A stretch of DNA of 64,000 nucleotides from JAYPAN01 sp049597955 (GTDB taxonomy: Bacteria; Pseudomonadota; Alphaproteobacteria; RS24): positions 314,237-378,236 of the forward strand of contig JBMYND010000002.1 of NCBI GenBank assembly GCA_049597955.1. The letters are read 5' to 3'. The notes under the pieces are model-generated. The model made no database searches, was not told the DNA's origin, and saw only the letters and a list, made by a program, of their open reading frames with translations. A program made the translations under genes and the position numbers. Shown piece by piece: positions 41,134 through 50,401 of the stretch. Each line of letters begins with the position of its first letter. The stretch's first letter is position 1.

Positions 41134-43824
41134 ATGTCAACAGGTCTTGCAGATATAAGAACAGCCTTTTTGGATTTTTTCGCCGACCATGACCATAAGC
41201 CCGTGGCGTCGAGCCCGCTTGTGCCATTGAATGACCCGACACTGTTATTCACCAATGCCGGCATGGTGCCGTTCAAAAACTATTTCACCGGACAGGAAAC
41301 GCCGCCCATGGCGCGCGCCGCCAGTTCACAAAAATGCGTGCGCGCCGGTGGCAAGCATAATGACCTCGACAATGTGGGCTATACGGCGCGCCATCACACA
41401 TTTTTTGAAATGCTCGGCAATTTCTCCTTTGGCGATTATTTCAAGGCCGATGCGATTGAGTTTGCCTGGACATTTCTGACCAAGGAATTGGGCCTGCCGC
41501 CGGAAAAATTGCTGGCGACAGTCTATGCCGAAGATGATGAAGCCTTTGGCTTGTGGCAGAAAATCGCCGGTCTGCCGGAGCAGAAAATTATCCGCATTGC
41601 GACCAGCGATAATTTTTGGTCAATGGGTGATACTGGCCCATGCGGCCCCTGTTCGGAGATTTTTTACGACCATGGCGCCGAGATTAAAGGCGGCCCGCCC
41701 GGCAGCCCTGATGAGGATGGCGACCGCTTTATCGAAATATGGAATCTCGTTTTCATGCAGTTTGAGCAGCAGGCCGATGGCACGCGCATTGACCTGCCCA
41801 AACCCTCCATTGATACCGGCATGGGGCTGGAGCGCATTGGCGCGGTGTTGCAGGGCAAGCATGATAATTATGACACGGATTTGATGTTTCACCTGATTGA
41901 GGCTTCGGCTGATGTGTCCGGCACGGCGATTGACGGCGACCACCGCGTCAGCCATCGGGTGATTGCCGACCATTTGCGCTCGGCGGCGTTTTTGGTCGCC
42001 GATGGTGTGCTGCCCTCCAATGAGGGGCGCGGCTATGTGCTGCGGCGTATTATGCGCCGTGCCATGCGTCATGCCCATTTGCTCGGCACTAAAGAGCCGC
42101 ATTTATGGCAGCTCGTTCCGGCTTTGAAGACGCAAATGGCCGCCGCCTATCCCGAATTGGGGCGCGCCGAGGCTTTGATTGTCGAGACACTGAAACATGA
42201 AGAAGGTCGGTTCCGCGACATGCTGGCGCGGGGCTTGCGTATGCTTGATGATGCGGTGGCTGATATGTCGGGCAAGCAATTGCCGGGCGATGTCGCCTTT
42301 CGGCTTTATGACACTTACGGTTTTCCGTTGGATTTGACGCAAGATGCGTTGCGCGAGCGCGGGCTGGGGGTTGATATTGCCGGATTTGACGCGGCGATGG
42401 AAAAACAGCGCGCCGATGCGCGCGCCAATTGGGCCGGTTCCGGTCAGGAGGCGACGGAAGAAGTCTTTTTCGATTTACGCAATCGGTTGGGGCCGACCGA
42501 ATTTGTCGGCTATCAGTCGGAAGCGGCGGAAGGCCAGGTGGTTGCGATTTTGGCGGATGGGCAGATTGTGGACAAGGCGACAGCCGGTGACGAGGTGGCT
42601 TTGTTGGTCAATCAAACGCCATTTTATGCCGAAAGCGGTGGTCAGGTCGGTGATACGGGCCATGTCAGCAATGATGACGGCTTGGTCATGCCGGTCAGTG
42701 ACACGCAAAAGCGGCTCGGTGATTTGCATGTTCTTTACGGCAAGATTGAAGCCGGTGATTTGGAATTGGGAGCGATTGTCCATCAACAAGTCGATGGCGC
42801 CCGCCGCACGGCGATTCGTGCCAATCACAGCGCCACCCATTTGCTGCATGAGGCGTTGCGCCGTGTGCTGGGCCCCCATGTCACGCAAAAAGGCTCGCTG
42901 GTCAATGAGGCGCATTTGCGGTTTGACTTCAGCCATCCAACCGCCATGAGCGATGCCGATATTGATGCGGTGGAGAAGCTGGTCAATAATGTTATCCGCC
43001 GCAATGATGCGGTTTCGACGCGGCTGATGACGCCCGATGAGGCGATTGAGGCGGGTGCGCTGGCGCTGTTTGGCGAAAAATATGGCGAGGAAGTGCGCGT
43101 TTTGTCAATGGGTCTCGAAATGGGTCTCGAAATGGGTCTCGAGACGGCAAAAGATGACGCGCAGCCCTATTATTCGGTCGAATTATGCGGCGGCACCCAT
43201 GTGCGTCGGCTCGGTGATATCGGACTGTTGAAAATCGCCCATGAAGGCGCGGTGGCGTCGGGCGTGCGGCGGATTGAAGCCTATACCGGCCAATCGGCGC
43301 TGGCCCATATTGGCGAACAGCAAAAATTACTGCGCCAAGCGACCGATATTTTGAAAATTGCCCAACAGGATTTGCCGACCCGTCTGTCGCGCCTGCTTGA
43401 AGACCGCAAGAAACTCGAAAGCGAACTGGCTGAGGCCCAAAAACAGGCGGCGCTGGCCGGAAACAGTGCCAGTGGCGGGCCGGATGCTGTGCGCGCGGTT
43501 AATGGTATTTCGCTGATGGCACGCTGCGTTGACAATCTGCCGGCCAAGCAATTGCGCGGTTTGGTGGATGAAGGCAAAAAGCAGATTGGCAGCGGTATTG
43601 TGGTATTTGTTGGGCTGGATAATGGCAAGGCGGGGATTGCCGTGGGCGTGACCGATGATTTGACCGATGCCTATGATGCGGTGGCGCTGGTGCGCGTTGG
43701 CGCGGAGAAGCTGGGCGGCAAGGGCGGCGGCGGGCGTGCCGATATGGCACAAGCCGGTGGGCCTGACACAAGTGCCGGCGAGGCCGCCTTACAGGCTGTG
43801 GAAGCGGCAATCGGCGCCGCCTGA
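41134..43824 (+). CDS. alaS: Alanyl-tRNA synthetase
   Basis: An 896-residue class II synthetase that charges tRNA-Ala. Motif 1-3 regions are present (NDPTLLFTNAGMVPFKNYF near 30, the GMGLERI block near 230), the editing domain has NHSATHLLHEALR near 565, and SVELCGGTHVRRLGDIG near 690 carries the zinc Cys/His of the editing site; a C-Ala domain ends the protein (GGGRADMAQAGG). Just before the editing Cys block a triplicated MGLE (residues 659-670) is inserted by a 12-bp tandem repeat, not seen in ordinary AlaRS. The ATG follows GGAAAG. Otherwise normal in length. Confidence 0.97.
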   Translation: MSTGLADIRTAFLDFFADHDHKPVASSPLVPLNDPTLLFTNAGMVPFKNYFTGQETPPMARAASSQKCVRAGGKHNDLDNVGYTARHHTFFEMLGNFSFGDYFKADAIEFAWTFLTKELGLPPEKLLATVYAEDDEAFGLWQKIAGLPEQKIIRIATSDNFWSMGDTGPCGPCSEIFYDHGAEIKGGPPGSPDEDGDRFIEIWNLVFMQFEQQADGTRIDLPKPSIDTGMGLERIGAVLQGKHDNYDTDLMFHLIEASADVSGTAIDGDHRVSHRVIADHLRSAAFLVADGVLPSNEGRGYVLRRIMRRAMRHAHLLGTKEPHLWQLVPALKTQMAAAYPELGRAEALIVETLKHEEGRFRDMLARGLRMLDDAVADMSGKQLPGDVAFRLYDTYGFPLDLTQDALRERGLGVDIAGFDAAMEKQRADARANWAGSGQEATEEVFFDLRNRLGPTEFVGYQSEAAEGQVVAILADGQIVDKATAGDEVALLVNQTPFYAESGGQVGDTGHVSNDDGLVMPVSDTQKRLGDLHVLYGKIEAGDLELGAIVHQQVDGARRTAIRANHSATHLLHEALRRVLGPHVTQKGSLVNEAHLRFDFSHPTAMSDADIDAVEKLVNNVIRRNDAVSTRLMTPDEAIEAGALALFGEKYGEEVRVLSMGLEMGLEMGLETAKDDAQPYYSVELCGGTHVRRLGDIGLLKIAHEGAVASGVRRIEAYTGQSALAHIGEQQKLLRQATDILKIAQQDLPTRLSRLLEDRKKLESELAEAQKQAALAGNSASGGPDAVRAVNGISLMARCVDNLPAKQLRGLVDEGKKQIGSGIVVFVGLDNGKAGIAVGVTDDLTDAYDAVALVRVGAEKLGGKGGGGRADMAQAGGPDTSAGEAALQAVEAAIGAA
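43108..43143 (+). repeat. In-frame 12-bp triplet repeat inside alaS
   Basis: ATGGGTCTCGAA occurs at 43108-43119 and 43120-43131, then ATGGGTCTCGAG at 43132-43143. It encodes MGLE three times, in the editing domain between VRVLS and the zinc-binding CGGTH region. Confidence 0.95.
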
Positions 43825-43863
43825 TAAACCGGCACCGCCCGCCAAAGCCATATCAAGCCGCGC

Positions 43864-45075
43864 CTACAGCGCCGCATCGAGATTTTCCGCAATTTTGTCG
43901 AGAAAGCCCTGCGTTGTCAGCCAGTTCTGGCCTGAGCCGACCAGCAAAGCCAAATCCTTGGTCATGGAGCCGCGTTCAACCGTGCTGACGCAGGTTTTTT
44001 CCAGCGTTTTGGCAAAATTGGCCAAAGCATCATTCTGGTCGATTTCCGCCCGTTTGGCGAGACCGCGTGTCCAGGCAAAAATTGAAGCAATCGAATTGGT
44101 CGAGGTTTCCTCACCACGCTGATGCGCGCGATAATGGCGCGTCACCGTGCCATGCGCCGCTTCGGCCTCAATGGTTTTGCCATCCGGCGTCATCAAGACC
44201 GATGTCATCAGACCAAGCGACCCAAAACCTTGCGCCACTGTGTCGGATTGCACATCGCCATCATAATTTTTACACGCCCAGACAAATTTGCCCGACCATT
44301 TCAGCGCCGCCGCAACCATATCGTCAATCAGGCGATGCTCATAACCAATGCCAAGCGCGTCAAAACGGTCTTTGAATTCGGCGTCAAACACTTCCTGAAA
44401 CAAATCTTTGAAGCGGCCATCATAGGCTTTCATAATGGTGTTTTTGGTGGACAGATAAAGCGGCCATTTGCGGTCGAGCGCATACATCATGCAGGCGCGG
44501 GCAAAGTCGCGAATACTGTCATCAAGATTATACATGGCCATGGAAATGCCGCCGCCGGGGAAGTCAAACACTTCAAATTCTTTGACCTCGCTGCCATCTT
44601 CGGCTTCCCATTTCATGGTCAGCTTGCCTTTGCCCGGCACAACAAAATCAGTGGCGCGATATTGGTCGCCAAATGCGTGGCGGCCAATCACAATCGGATC
44701 TGTCCAGCCCGGCACAAGGCGCGGCACATTTTTGCAGATGATTGGCTCGCGAAACACTGTGCCGCCGAGAATGTTACGAATAGTGCCATTGGGCGAGCGC
44801 CACATTTTTTTGAGGTTAAACTCTTCAACCCGCGCCTCATCCGGCGTGATGGTGGCGCATTTTACGCCGACGCCAATGTCGCGAATGGCATTGGCCGCAT
44901 CAATGGTAATCTGGTCATCTGTGTCGTCGCGCGCCTCAATGCCCAAATCATAATAACGCAAATCAATATCAAGATAGGGAAGGATAAGCTTGTCTTTGAT
45001 GAGCTGCCAGATGATACGGGTCATCTCATCCCCATCAAGTTCCACAATGGGATTTTCCACTTGAATTTTTGTCAT
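43864..45075 (-). CDS. icd: Isocitrate dehydrogenase, NADP-dependent
   Basis: A 403-residue TCA-cycle enzyme of the eukaryote-like subfamily II, usual in alphaproteobacteria, converting isocitrate to 2-oxoglutarate with NADPH. The N-terminus is VENPIVELDGDEMTRIIWQ. The substrate Ser/Asn and Arg cluster is in KMWRSPNGTIRNILGG near 90, and the metal-binding Asp region ACKNYDGDVQSD near 275 and the NADP block EAEAAHGTVTRHYR near 315 are complete. The start at 45075 has GAGGGG; a longer frame from 45093 adds six residues without support. It converges with alaS, 39 bp apart. Confidence 0.96.
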   Translation of the reverse strand: MTKIQVENPIVELDGDEMTRIIWQLIKDKLILPYLDIDLRYYDLGIEARDDTDDQITIDAANAIRDIGVGVKCATITPDEARVEEFNLKKMWRSPNGTIRNILGGTVFREPIICKNVPRLVPGWTDPIVIGRHAFGDQYRATDFVVPGKGKLTMKWEAEDGSEVKEFEVFDFPGGGISMAMYNLDDSIRDFARACMMYALDRKWPLYLSTKNTIMKAYDGRFKDLFQEVFDAEFKDRFDALGIGYEHRLIDDMVAAALKWSGKFVWACKNYDGDVQSDTVAQGFGSLGLMTSVLMTPDGKTIEAEAAHGTVTRHYRAHQRGEETSTNSIASIFAWTRGLAKRAEIDQNDALANFAKTLEKTCVSTVERGSMTKDLALLVGSGQNWLTTQGFLDKIAENLDAAL

Positions 45076-45169
45076 AATGTCCCCTCTCGACAAAAACGCT
45101 GTAAATCGGGTTACCTTGTAGCAAAAGCCGGGAATTGATAAAAGGGGGGGATTCCATTATGTCACACCC

Positions 45170-46045
45170 ATGGACAAAATTTCTTCCGAGATAACGCCAC
45201 CCGCCATAATTTTGGTTGGCGCCCAATTGGGCGAGAATATCGGCACAGTGGCGCGCGCCATGCTGAATTTCGGCCTGACCGATTTGCGGCTGGTCAATCC
45301 ACGCCCCGGCTGGCAAATGGAGCGCGCCCGCAAAGCCGCTTCCGGCGCTGAAAGCCTGATAGACAATCACCGTTTATTTGACAGTGTGCCCGCTGCCACT
45401 GCTGATATTGGCTATTTGGTGGCAACAACGGCACGCTTGCGCGATATGGTTAAGCCGGTTTTGACGCCGCGGCGCGTGGCTGAAGAAATGCGCGCCTGGG
45501 TGGAACTGTCAAATGCGGCAGGCCAAGTGCCGGGCGGTATTTTATTCGGGCCGGAGCGCACCGGTCTGACCAATGAGGATATTTCGCTGGCCGATGCGAT
45601 TTGTCGTGTGCCGCTCAATCCCGAATTCAGCTCGCTCAATCTGGCGCAGGCGGTTTTATTGCTCGGATATGAATGGTTTCAGCTCGGTGATGACACTGCG
45701 GCGCGCTCAAGCCCCATGCCGGACACGCGACCGGCCACGCGCGGCGAGATACATGCCATGTTTGCCCATTTCGAAGCGGCCCTCGATGGCGCAGGATTTT
45801 TGGCCCCCCCGGAGAAAAAACCGGCCATGGCGCGCAATTTGCGCAATATGTTTCACCGCGCCGGTCTTACCGAACAGGATGTGCGCACATTTCGCGGTGT
45901 CATAAATGCCCTGCTCAGATGGCCGCGTGGGGCGGCTGATGCGGCACTGAAACCGCGTGTGGCCGCCATGTCGCGCGGTTTGCCTGACCCGGGCGCGGGC
46001 GCGTCGCCGGAACCTATCGACCCCAATAATAAGCCGTCAGATTGA
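45170..46045 (+). CDS. trmJ: tRNA (cytidine/uridine-2'-O-)-methyltransferase TrmJ
   Basis: A 291-residue SPOUT methyltransferase that methylates the 2'-OH of tRNA residue 32. The knotted core reads ILVGAQLGENIGTVARAMLNFGLTDLRLV near residue 11, GILFGPERTGLTNEDISLAD near 123, and PLNPEFSSLNLAQAVLLLGYEW near 148. The C-terminal half is the helical extension of TrmJ. The ATG has no close ribosome site; GGGGGGG sits 20 nt away and better serves an 11-codon frame (ATG at 45159, stop 45194) that overlaps this start, so coupling is possible. Confidence 0.88.
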   Translation: MDKISSEITPPAIILVGAQLGENIGTVARAMLNFGLTDLRLVNPRPGWQMERARKAASGAESLIDNHRLFDSVPAATADIGYLVATTARLRDMVKPVLTPRRVAEEMRAWVELSNAAGQVPGGILFGPERTGLTNEDISLADAICRVPLNPEFSSLNLAQAVLLLGYEWFQLGDDTAARSSPMPDTRPATRGEIHAMFAHFEAALDGAGFLAPPEKKPAMARNLRNMFHRAGLTEQDVRTFRGVINALLRWPRGAADAALKPRVAAMSRGLPDPGAGASPEPIDPNNKPSD

Positions 46046-46103
46046 AACCCATGCGCCCTTGCCCGATTGATGCGCAAAACGGCAAAAAGGTTGAAAATCC
46101 CGT

Positions 46104-46167
46104 TTGACATGGCCAAGCGAATAGCTATACTCCGCGCCAACTCGCGAGATTTGTTCTCGCCGTTTTT
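46104..46167 (+). promoter_or_regulatory. rpsD promoter followed by an attenuator-like hairpin
   Basis: A perfect TTGACA (46104-46109), a 16-bp spacer and TATACT (46126-46131) make a strong promoter. Starting a few bases into the transcript, GCGAGA-TTTGT-TCTCGC (46144-46160) folds a 6-bp stem followed by five T (46163-46167), 29 bp before the rpsD ATG. It looks like a leader terminator. Confidence 0.6.
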
Positions 46168-46196
46168 ATTTGTGCCAAATTTGAGGTGAGCCCCGC

Positions 46197-46817
46197 ATGA
46201 GCAAGCGGATATCGACAAAATACAAAATTGACCGCCGCATGGGCGAGAATATTTGGGGTCGTCCGAAAAGCCCCGTCAATCGTCGCGATTACGGCCCCGG
46301 CCAACATGGTCAGCGTCGTCGCGGCAAGCTGTCTGATTTTGGTATCCAGCTGCGTGCCAAGCAAAAGCTTAAAGGCCATTATGGCAATATCACCGAAAAA
46401 CAATTTCGGCGCATTTATGCCGAAGCGGTGCGCGTGAAAGGCGATACCAGCGAAAACCTTATCGGTTTGCTCGAAGCGCGTCTTGATGCGGTTGTCTATC
46501 GTGCCAAATTCGTCACCACAGTGTTTGCCGCCCGCCAATTTGTCAATCATGGTCATGTGCTGGTAAATGGCGTGCGTTGCAATATTCCAAGCCGTCGTTT
46601 GAAAGTCGGCGATGTGGTGCAGGTGCGCGAAAAATCGCGCAATTTGAACATTGTGCTGGAAGCGATTCAAAGCGCCGAGCGCGATGTGCCGGAATATCTC
46701 AGCGTTGACCACAGCAAGCTGACCGCCTCGCTGACGCAAATGCCGCAATTGGCCGATGTGCCCTATCCGGTGCAGATGGAGCCCAATCTGGTGGTTGAAT
46801 TTTATTCGCGCAATTAG
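46197..46817 (+). CDS. rpsD: 30S ribosomal protein S4
   Basis: A 206-residue primary 16S-rRNA-binding protein of the small subunit. It has the typical start MSKRISTKYKIDRRMGENIWG and the S4 RNA-binding domain RLDAVVYRAKFVTTVFAARQFVNHGHVLVNG (about 94-124), ending VQMEPNLVVEFYSRN. It belongs to the cysteine-free (no zinc) type. GAGGTGAG precedes the ATG. It is not in a ribosomal operon here but stands alone, as usual in alphaproteobacteria, with its own promoter, a hairpin leader and a terminator. Confidence 0.97.
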   Translation: MSKRISTKYKIDRRMGENIWGRPKSPVNRRDYGPGQHGQRRRGKLSDFGIQLRAKQKLKGHYGNITEKQFRRIYAEAVRVKGDTSENLIGLLEARLDAVVYRAKFVTTVFAARQFVNHGHVLVNGVRCNIPSRRLKVGDVVQVREKSRNLNIVLEAIQSAERDVPEYLSVDHSKLTASLTQMPQLADVPYPVQMEPNLVVEFYSRN

Positions 46818-46841
46818 ACGCTTTCTGATTGCTCAAAAGAA

Positions 46842-46866
46842 AACCCGCCTTTTGGCGGGTTTTTTT
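46842..46866 (+). terminator. Rho-independent terminator of rpsD
   Basis: Stem ACCCGCC / GGCGGGT around TTTT, followed by seven T. It lies 25 bp after the rpsD stop and faces the convergent grxD gene. Confidence 0.93.
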
Positions 46867-46892
46867 GTGTGTTCTGGCCGGGCATTTTACCC

Positions 46893-47222
46893 TCAGGCGT
46901 CAGCTTCAATGCCTTTTTCGCTGAAATAGGGGCGCAATTCGCCTTCTTCAAACATTTCGCGGACAATATCACAGCCGCCAACAAACTCGCCTTTCACATA
47001 AAGCTGCGGAATGGTTGGCCAATTGGAAAAGGCTTTAATGCCTTCGCGCAGATTATCATCTTCAAGCACATTAATGCCTTTGAAGGGGACGCCAATATGC
47101 GACAGGATTTGCACCACTTGACCGGAAAACCCGCATTGGGGGAAAACCGGCGTGCCTTTCATGAACAGCACAATATCGGCGCTGTCGATTTCGTCTTTAA
47201 TGACTTTCGCAATCTCTTCCAT
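46893..47222 (-). CDS. grxD: Monothiol glutaredoxin Grx4 (CGFS type)
   Basis: A 109-residue glutaredoxin with the monothiol active site CGFS (C30, in FPQCGFSGQV) and the glutathione-binding WPTIPQLYVKGEFVGGCDIV near 67. Such proteins carry a bridging 2Fe-2S cluster with glutathione and act in Fe-S delivery, often together with BolA. The bolA gene is 26 bp upstream in the same operon, which fits the known Grx-BolA complex. Length and all motifs are normal. Confidence 0.96.
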   Translation of the reverse strand: MEEIAKVIKDEIDSADIVLFMKGTPVFPQCGFSGQVVQILSHIGVPFKGINVLEDDNLREGIKAFSNWPTIPQLYVKGEFVGGCDIVREMFEEGELRPYFSEKGIEADA

Positions 47223-47248
47223 TATCGGCTCCTCTTATCTCATTGGTG

Positions 47249-47488
47249 TTACTTGTCTTCGGGTGTCGCGGTTTGCAGGGCCAGCGCATGCAAAGCATCG
47301 CCCATGCCGCCTTTCAGCGCATCATAAACCATTTGGTGCTGCTGCACACGGGTTTTTCCGGCAAAGGCGGCTGATATAATATGGGCGGCGTAATGGTCGC
47401 CATCGCCGCGCAAATCGGTGATTTCAATCTCGGCATCGGGCAGGGCGGCGCGAATAAGCTGTTCGAGTTCACCGGCAAGCATTGGCAT
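47249..47488 (-). CDS. bolA: BolA family protein
   Basis: A 79-residue BolA protein. It reads LEQLIRAALPDAEIEITDLRGDGDHYAAHIISAAFAGKTRVQQHQMVYDALKG, with the class II helix-turn-helix-like block and the His pair (DHYAAH, and QQHQ) used to hold the 2Fe-2S cluster together with Grx4. It lies between purL (37 bp upstream) and grxD, all on one strand, an order often found in alphaproteobacteria. Its role is in Fe-S trafficking or iron sensing rather than classical E. coli morphogene control. Confidence 0.92.
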   Translation of the reverse strand: MPMLAGELEQLIRAALPDAEIEITDLRGDGDHYAAHIISAAFAGKTRVQQHQMVYDALKGGMGDALHALALQTATPEDK

Positions 47489-47525
47489 TTTTGGCTCCTG
47501 TCAGAGGTCATGCCTCTGGTTCATT

Positions 47526-49730
47526 CTATTGCATCAAATCGGGCAACCAGCGCTCATGCAGGTGGCGCAATTCCTCAATGGATATGTGAATTGTTTCCCC
47601 GATTGTCAAATCCGAACCGCCGGTTTGGCCAAGTGCGGCAATGGTGATTTTGGCGGCTTCGGCTTGCGCTTCAAAGCTTGCGACTTTATCAGGCGCAATG
47701 GCGACCAGATAGCGCGCCTGGTCTTCGCCAAACAGCATTTCCGGCCGGTCATCAAGATTGTCGATTTGGCAGCCAATGGCGTTTTTCATGCACATTTCGG
47801 CAAGCGCCACGGCCAAGCCGCCATCGGACAGGTCATGGGCGGCGGCGACCAGCCGGTTATCAATCGCCGCGCGCAAAAAATCACCATTGGCGCGTTCGGC
47901 CTGCAAATCAACCGGTGGCGGGGCAGTTTGCGTTGCGTCTGCAAGTATCATGCGCTGGTAAAGCGAGCATCCCAAATGACCCATTGTCTCGCCAATCAGA
48001 TAAATGACGTGGCCGGTATCCACAAATCCATTGCCAACGGCTTTGTCCAAATCTTTTATCACACCGACACCGCCAATGGCCGGCGTCGGCATAATGCCCG
48101 CGCCATTGGTTTCATTGTAGAGCGACACATTACCCGACACGACGGGAAAATCCAGTGCCTTGCAGGCCGCCCCCATGCCCTCCAAACAGCCGACAAATTG
48201 GCCCATAATTTCCGGCCGTTCGGGATTGCCGAAATTCAGACAATTGGTAATGGCCAAAGGCGTTGCGCCGGTAGCGGTAATATTGCGCCATGTCTCGGCA
48301 ACCGCTTGCATGCCGCCGGCAACGGGGTCGGCCAAGCAATAACGCGGCGTGACATCAGTGCTGATGGCCAGTGCTTTGCGGCTGCCATGCACGCGCACCA
48401 GCGCCGCATCACCGCCCGGCCCGGCAATTGTATCGCCCATCACCATGCTGTCATATTGTTCCCAAATCCACCGCCGCGAAGCAATTTCACTGCTGTTGAT
48501 AAGCTGCTTCAGCGCCGCCTCAACCGGCACTTTATGGGTCATGGCCGACAAGGCCGGGGCAGGCGGGGTTTTAACATGCGGGCGGTCATATTCCGGCGCG
48601 CCATCGGCCAGCGGCTTAAGCGGCATATTGGCGATTTCGCGCCCCTCATGGCTGACTTGCATCCGGTTGGTGTCGGTCAATTCGCCAATCACCGCAAAAT
48701 CCAGACCCCAGCGTTGGAAAATCTTTTCCGCTTCGGCTTCGCGGCCCGGTTTCAGCACCATCAGCATGCGCTCCTGGCTTTCCGACAAAAGCATTTCATA
48801 GCCGGTCATGTGGGTTTCGCGGCAAGGCACTTTATCAAGGTTCAGATGAATACCGACATTGCCCTTATCAGCCATTTCAACCGAAGATGAAGTCAGCCCG
48901 GCCGCGCCCATATCTTGAATGCCGATAATCGCATCGGAGGCCATTAATTCAAGACAGGCTTCCAGCAATAATTTTTCGGTAAACGGGTCGCCAACCTGCA
49001 CAGTTGGGCGCTTTTCTTCTGAGGCGTCATCAAATTCCGCCGAGGCCATAGTCGCGCCGTGAATCCCGTCGCGTCCGGTTTTCGAGCCGACATAAACCAC
49101 CGGTGCGCCGACGCCGGTGGCGGCGGCGTAAAATATCTTATCGGTTCGCGCAAGGCCGACGCACATGGCATTGACCAAAATATTGCCATTATAGCTGGCA
49201 TCGAAATTGACCTCGCCGCCGACTGTCGGCACGCCTATGCAATTGCCATAGCCGCCAATGCCGGCAACCACGCCGGAGACCAGATGACGGGTTTTCGGGT
49301 GCGACGGTTCACCAAACCGCAAAGCATTCAGATTGGCGATTGGGCGCGCGCCCATTGTAAAGACATCGCGCATAATGCCGCCAACACCGGTTGCCGCGCC
49401 CTGATAGGGTTCAATAAAAGATGGGTGATTATGGCTTTCCATTTTGAAAATCGCCGCATCGCCGTCACCAATATCAATAACACCGGCATTTTCGCCCGGC
49501 CCCTGAATCACTTGCGGGCCATCCACCGGCAATTTTTTCAGCCATTTGCGCGATGATTTATACGAGCAATGCTCCGACCACATGACCGAAAACACGCCCA
49601 GCTCGGTCATATTGGGCGCGCGGCCCATATGCTCAACAATCTCGGCATATTCTTCCGGCGTCAGCCCGTGCTCGGCGACAATCTCATCAGTGATTTCGGT
49701 TTCATTAATATGGCGGTTGTGCAGGGTCAT
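47526..49730 (-). CDS. purL: Phosphoribosylformylglycinamidine synthase subunit PurL
   Basis: The 734-residue synthetase subunit of the small-type (PurLQS) FGAM synthase, the fourth step of purine synthesis. The catalytic His block WSEHCSYKSSRKWLKKLP near residue 50, ATP site ESHNHPSFIEPYQGAATGVGG near 90, GGYGNCIGVPTVGGE, and AHDLSDGGLAVALAEMC near 625 are present. Its ATG overlaps the purQ stop by 4 bp. A much longer frame starting at 49847 would overlap purQ and is rejected. It needs PurQ for ammonia and PurS for channelling; both lie upstream. Confidence 0.97.
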   Translation of the reverse strand: MTLHNRHINETEITDEIVAEHGLTPEEYAEIVEHMGRAPNMTELGVFSVMWSEHCSYKSSRKWLKKLPVDGPQVIQGPGENAGVIDIGDGDAAIFKMESHNHPSFIEPYQGAATGVGGIMRDVFTMGARPIANLNALRFGEPSHPKTRHLVSGVVAGIGGYGNCIGVPTVGGEVNFDASYNGNILVNAMCVGLARTDKIFYAAATGVGAPVVYVGSKTGRDGIHGATMASAEFDDASEEKRPTVQVGDPFTEKLLLEACLELMASDAIIGIQDMGAAGLTSSSVEMADKGNVGIHLNLDKVPCRETHMTGYEMLLSESQERMLMVLKPGREAEAEKIFQRWGLDFAVIGELTDTNRMQVSHEGREIANMPLKPLADGAPEYDRPHVKTPPAPALSAMTHKVPVEAALKQLINSSEIASRRWIWEQYDSMVMGDTIAGPGGDAALVRVHGSRKALAISTDVTPRYCLADPVAGGMQAVAETWRNITATGATPLAITNCLNFGNPERPEIMGQFVGCLEGMGAACKALDFPVVSGNVSLYNETNGAGIMPTPAIGGVGVIKDLDKAVGNGFVDTGHVIYLIGETMGHLGCSLYQRMILADATQTAPPPVDLQAERANGDFLRAAIDNRLVAAAHDLSDGGLAVALAEMCMKNAIGCQIDNLDDRPEMLFGEDQARYLVAIAPDKVASFEAQAEAAKITIAALGQTGGSDLTIGETIHISIEELRHLHERWLPDLMQ

Positions 49731-50395
49731 GACAATGTCTCCACAATGGCGGTGAATATGCGCTTGCCATCCTCGCCGCCAAGCGCCGCTTCGGCGCGGC
49801 GTTCGGGATGCGGCATCATGCCAAGCACATGACCATCGGGCGAACAAATACCGGCAATGTCGAGGCAGGCACCGTTTGGATTGTCATCGGGCGCATAGGT
49901 CATGGCAATGCAATCCTCATCTTGCAGTTTTTTCAACGTGTCATCATCGGCAAAATAATTGCCTTCATTATGCGCCACCGGAATAATGATTTCCTCGCCT
50001 TGCGCATAATGACCGGTAAAAGGCGTATCCGTGCGCTGCACAATCAGGCGGGTATTGCGGCAGACAAAATTCAGGCCCTTATTGCGCATTAAAATACCGG
50101 GCAAGAGGCCACATTCGGTCAGCACTTGAAAGCCGTTGCAAATACCCAAAACCCGCGTGCCATTTTGCGCTTGCGCCACCACATCGCGCATAATCGGGCT
50201 ATTGGCCGCCATTGAGCCGCAGCGCAGATAATCGCCATAGGAAAAACCGCCCGGCAAAACAATCAAATCGCAATCGGGCAGGCTGGCATCGCCATGCCAT
50301 GCCATAAGCGGCGCGCGCCCCAATGCCGCCTCCAGACACACTGCAACATCGCGGTCGCAATTCGAACCGGGAAAGACAATCACCGCTGCCTGCAT
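49727..50395 (-). CDS. purQ: Phosphoribosylformylglycinamidine synthase subunit PurQ
   Basis: A 222-residue class I glutamine amidotransferase supplying ammonia to PurL. The nucleophile is C86 in VLGICNGFQVLTE; the catalytic His/Glu are in MMPHPERRAE near 197. The oxyanion region is LPGGFSYGDYLRCGSMAA. It overlaps purL by 4 bp and follows purS by 6 bp, so the three subunits are made together in the right proportion. Confidence 0.97.
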   Translation of the reverse strand: MQAAVIVFPGSNCDRDVAVCLEAALGRAPLMAWHGDASLPDCDLIVLPGGFSYGDYLRCGSMAANSPIMRDVVAQAQNGTRVLGICNGFQVLTECGLLPGILMRNKGLNFVCRNTRLIVQRTDTPFTGHYAQGEEIIIPVAHNEGNYFADDDTLKKLQDEDCIAMTYAPDDNPNGACLDIAGICSPDGHVLGMMPHPERRAEAALGGEDGKRIFTAIVETLS

Positions 50396-50401
50396 GTCGG
50401 G

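Noticed and set aside
44122..45138. 338-codon open frame on the plus strand
   Set aside because: Opposite icd; the real protein on the minus strand is certain.
47418..48890. 490-codon open frame on the plus strand
   Set aside because: Opposite purL and bolA; composition is that of an antisense frame.
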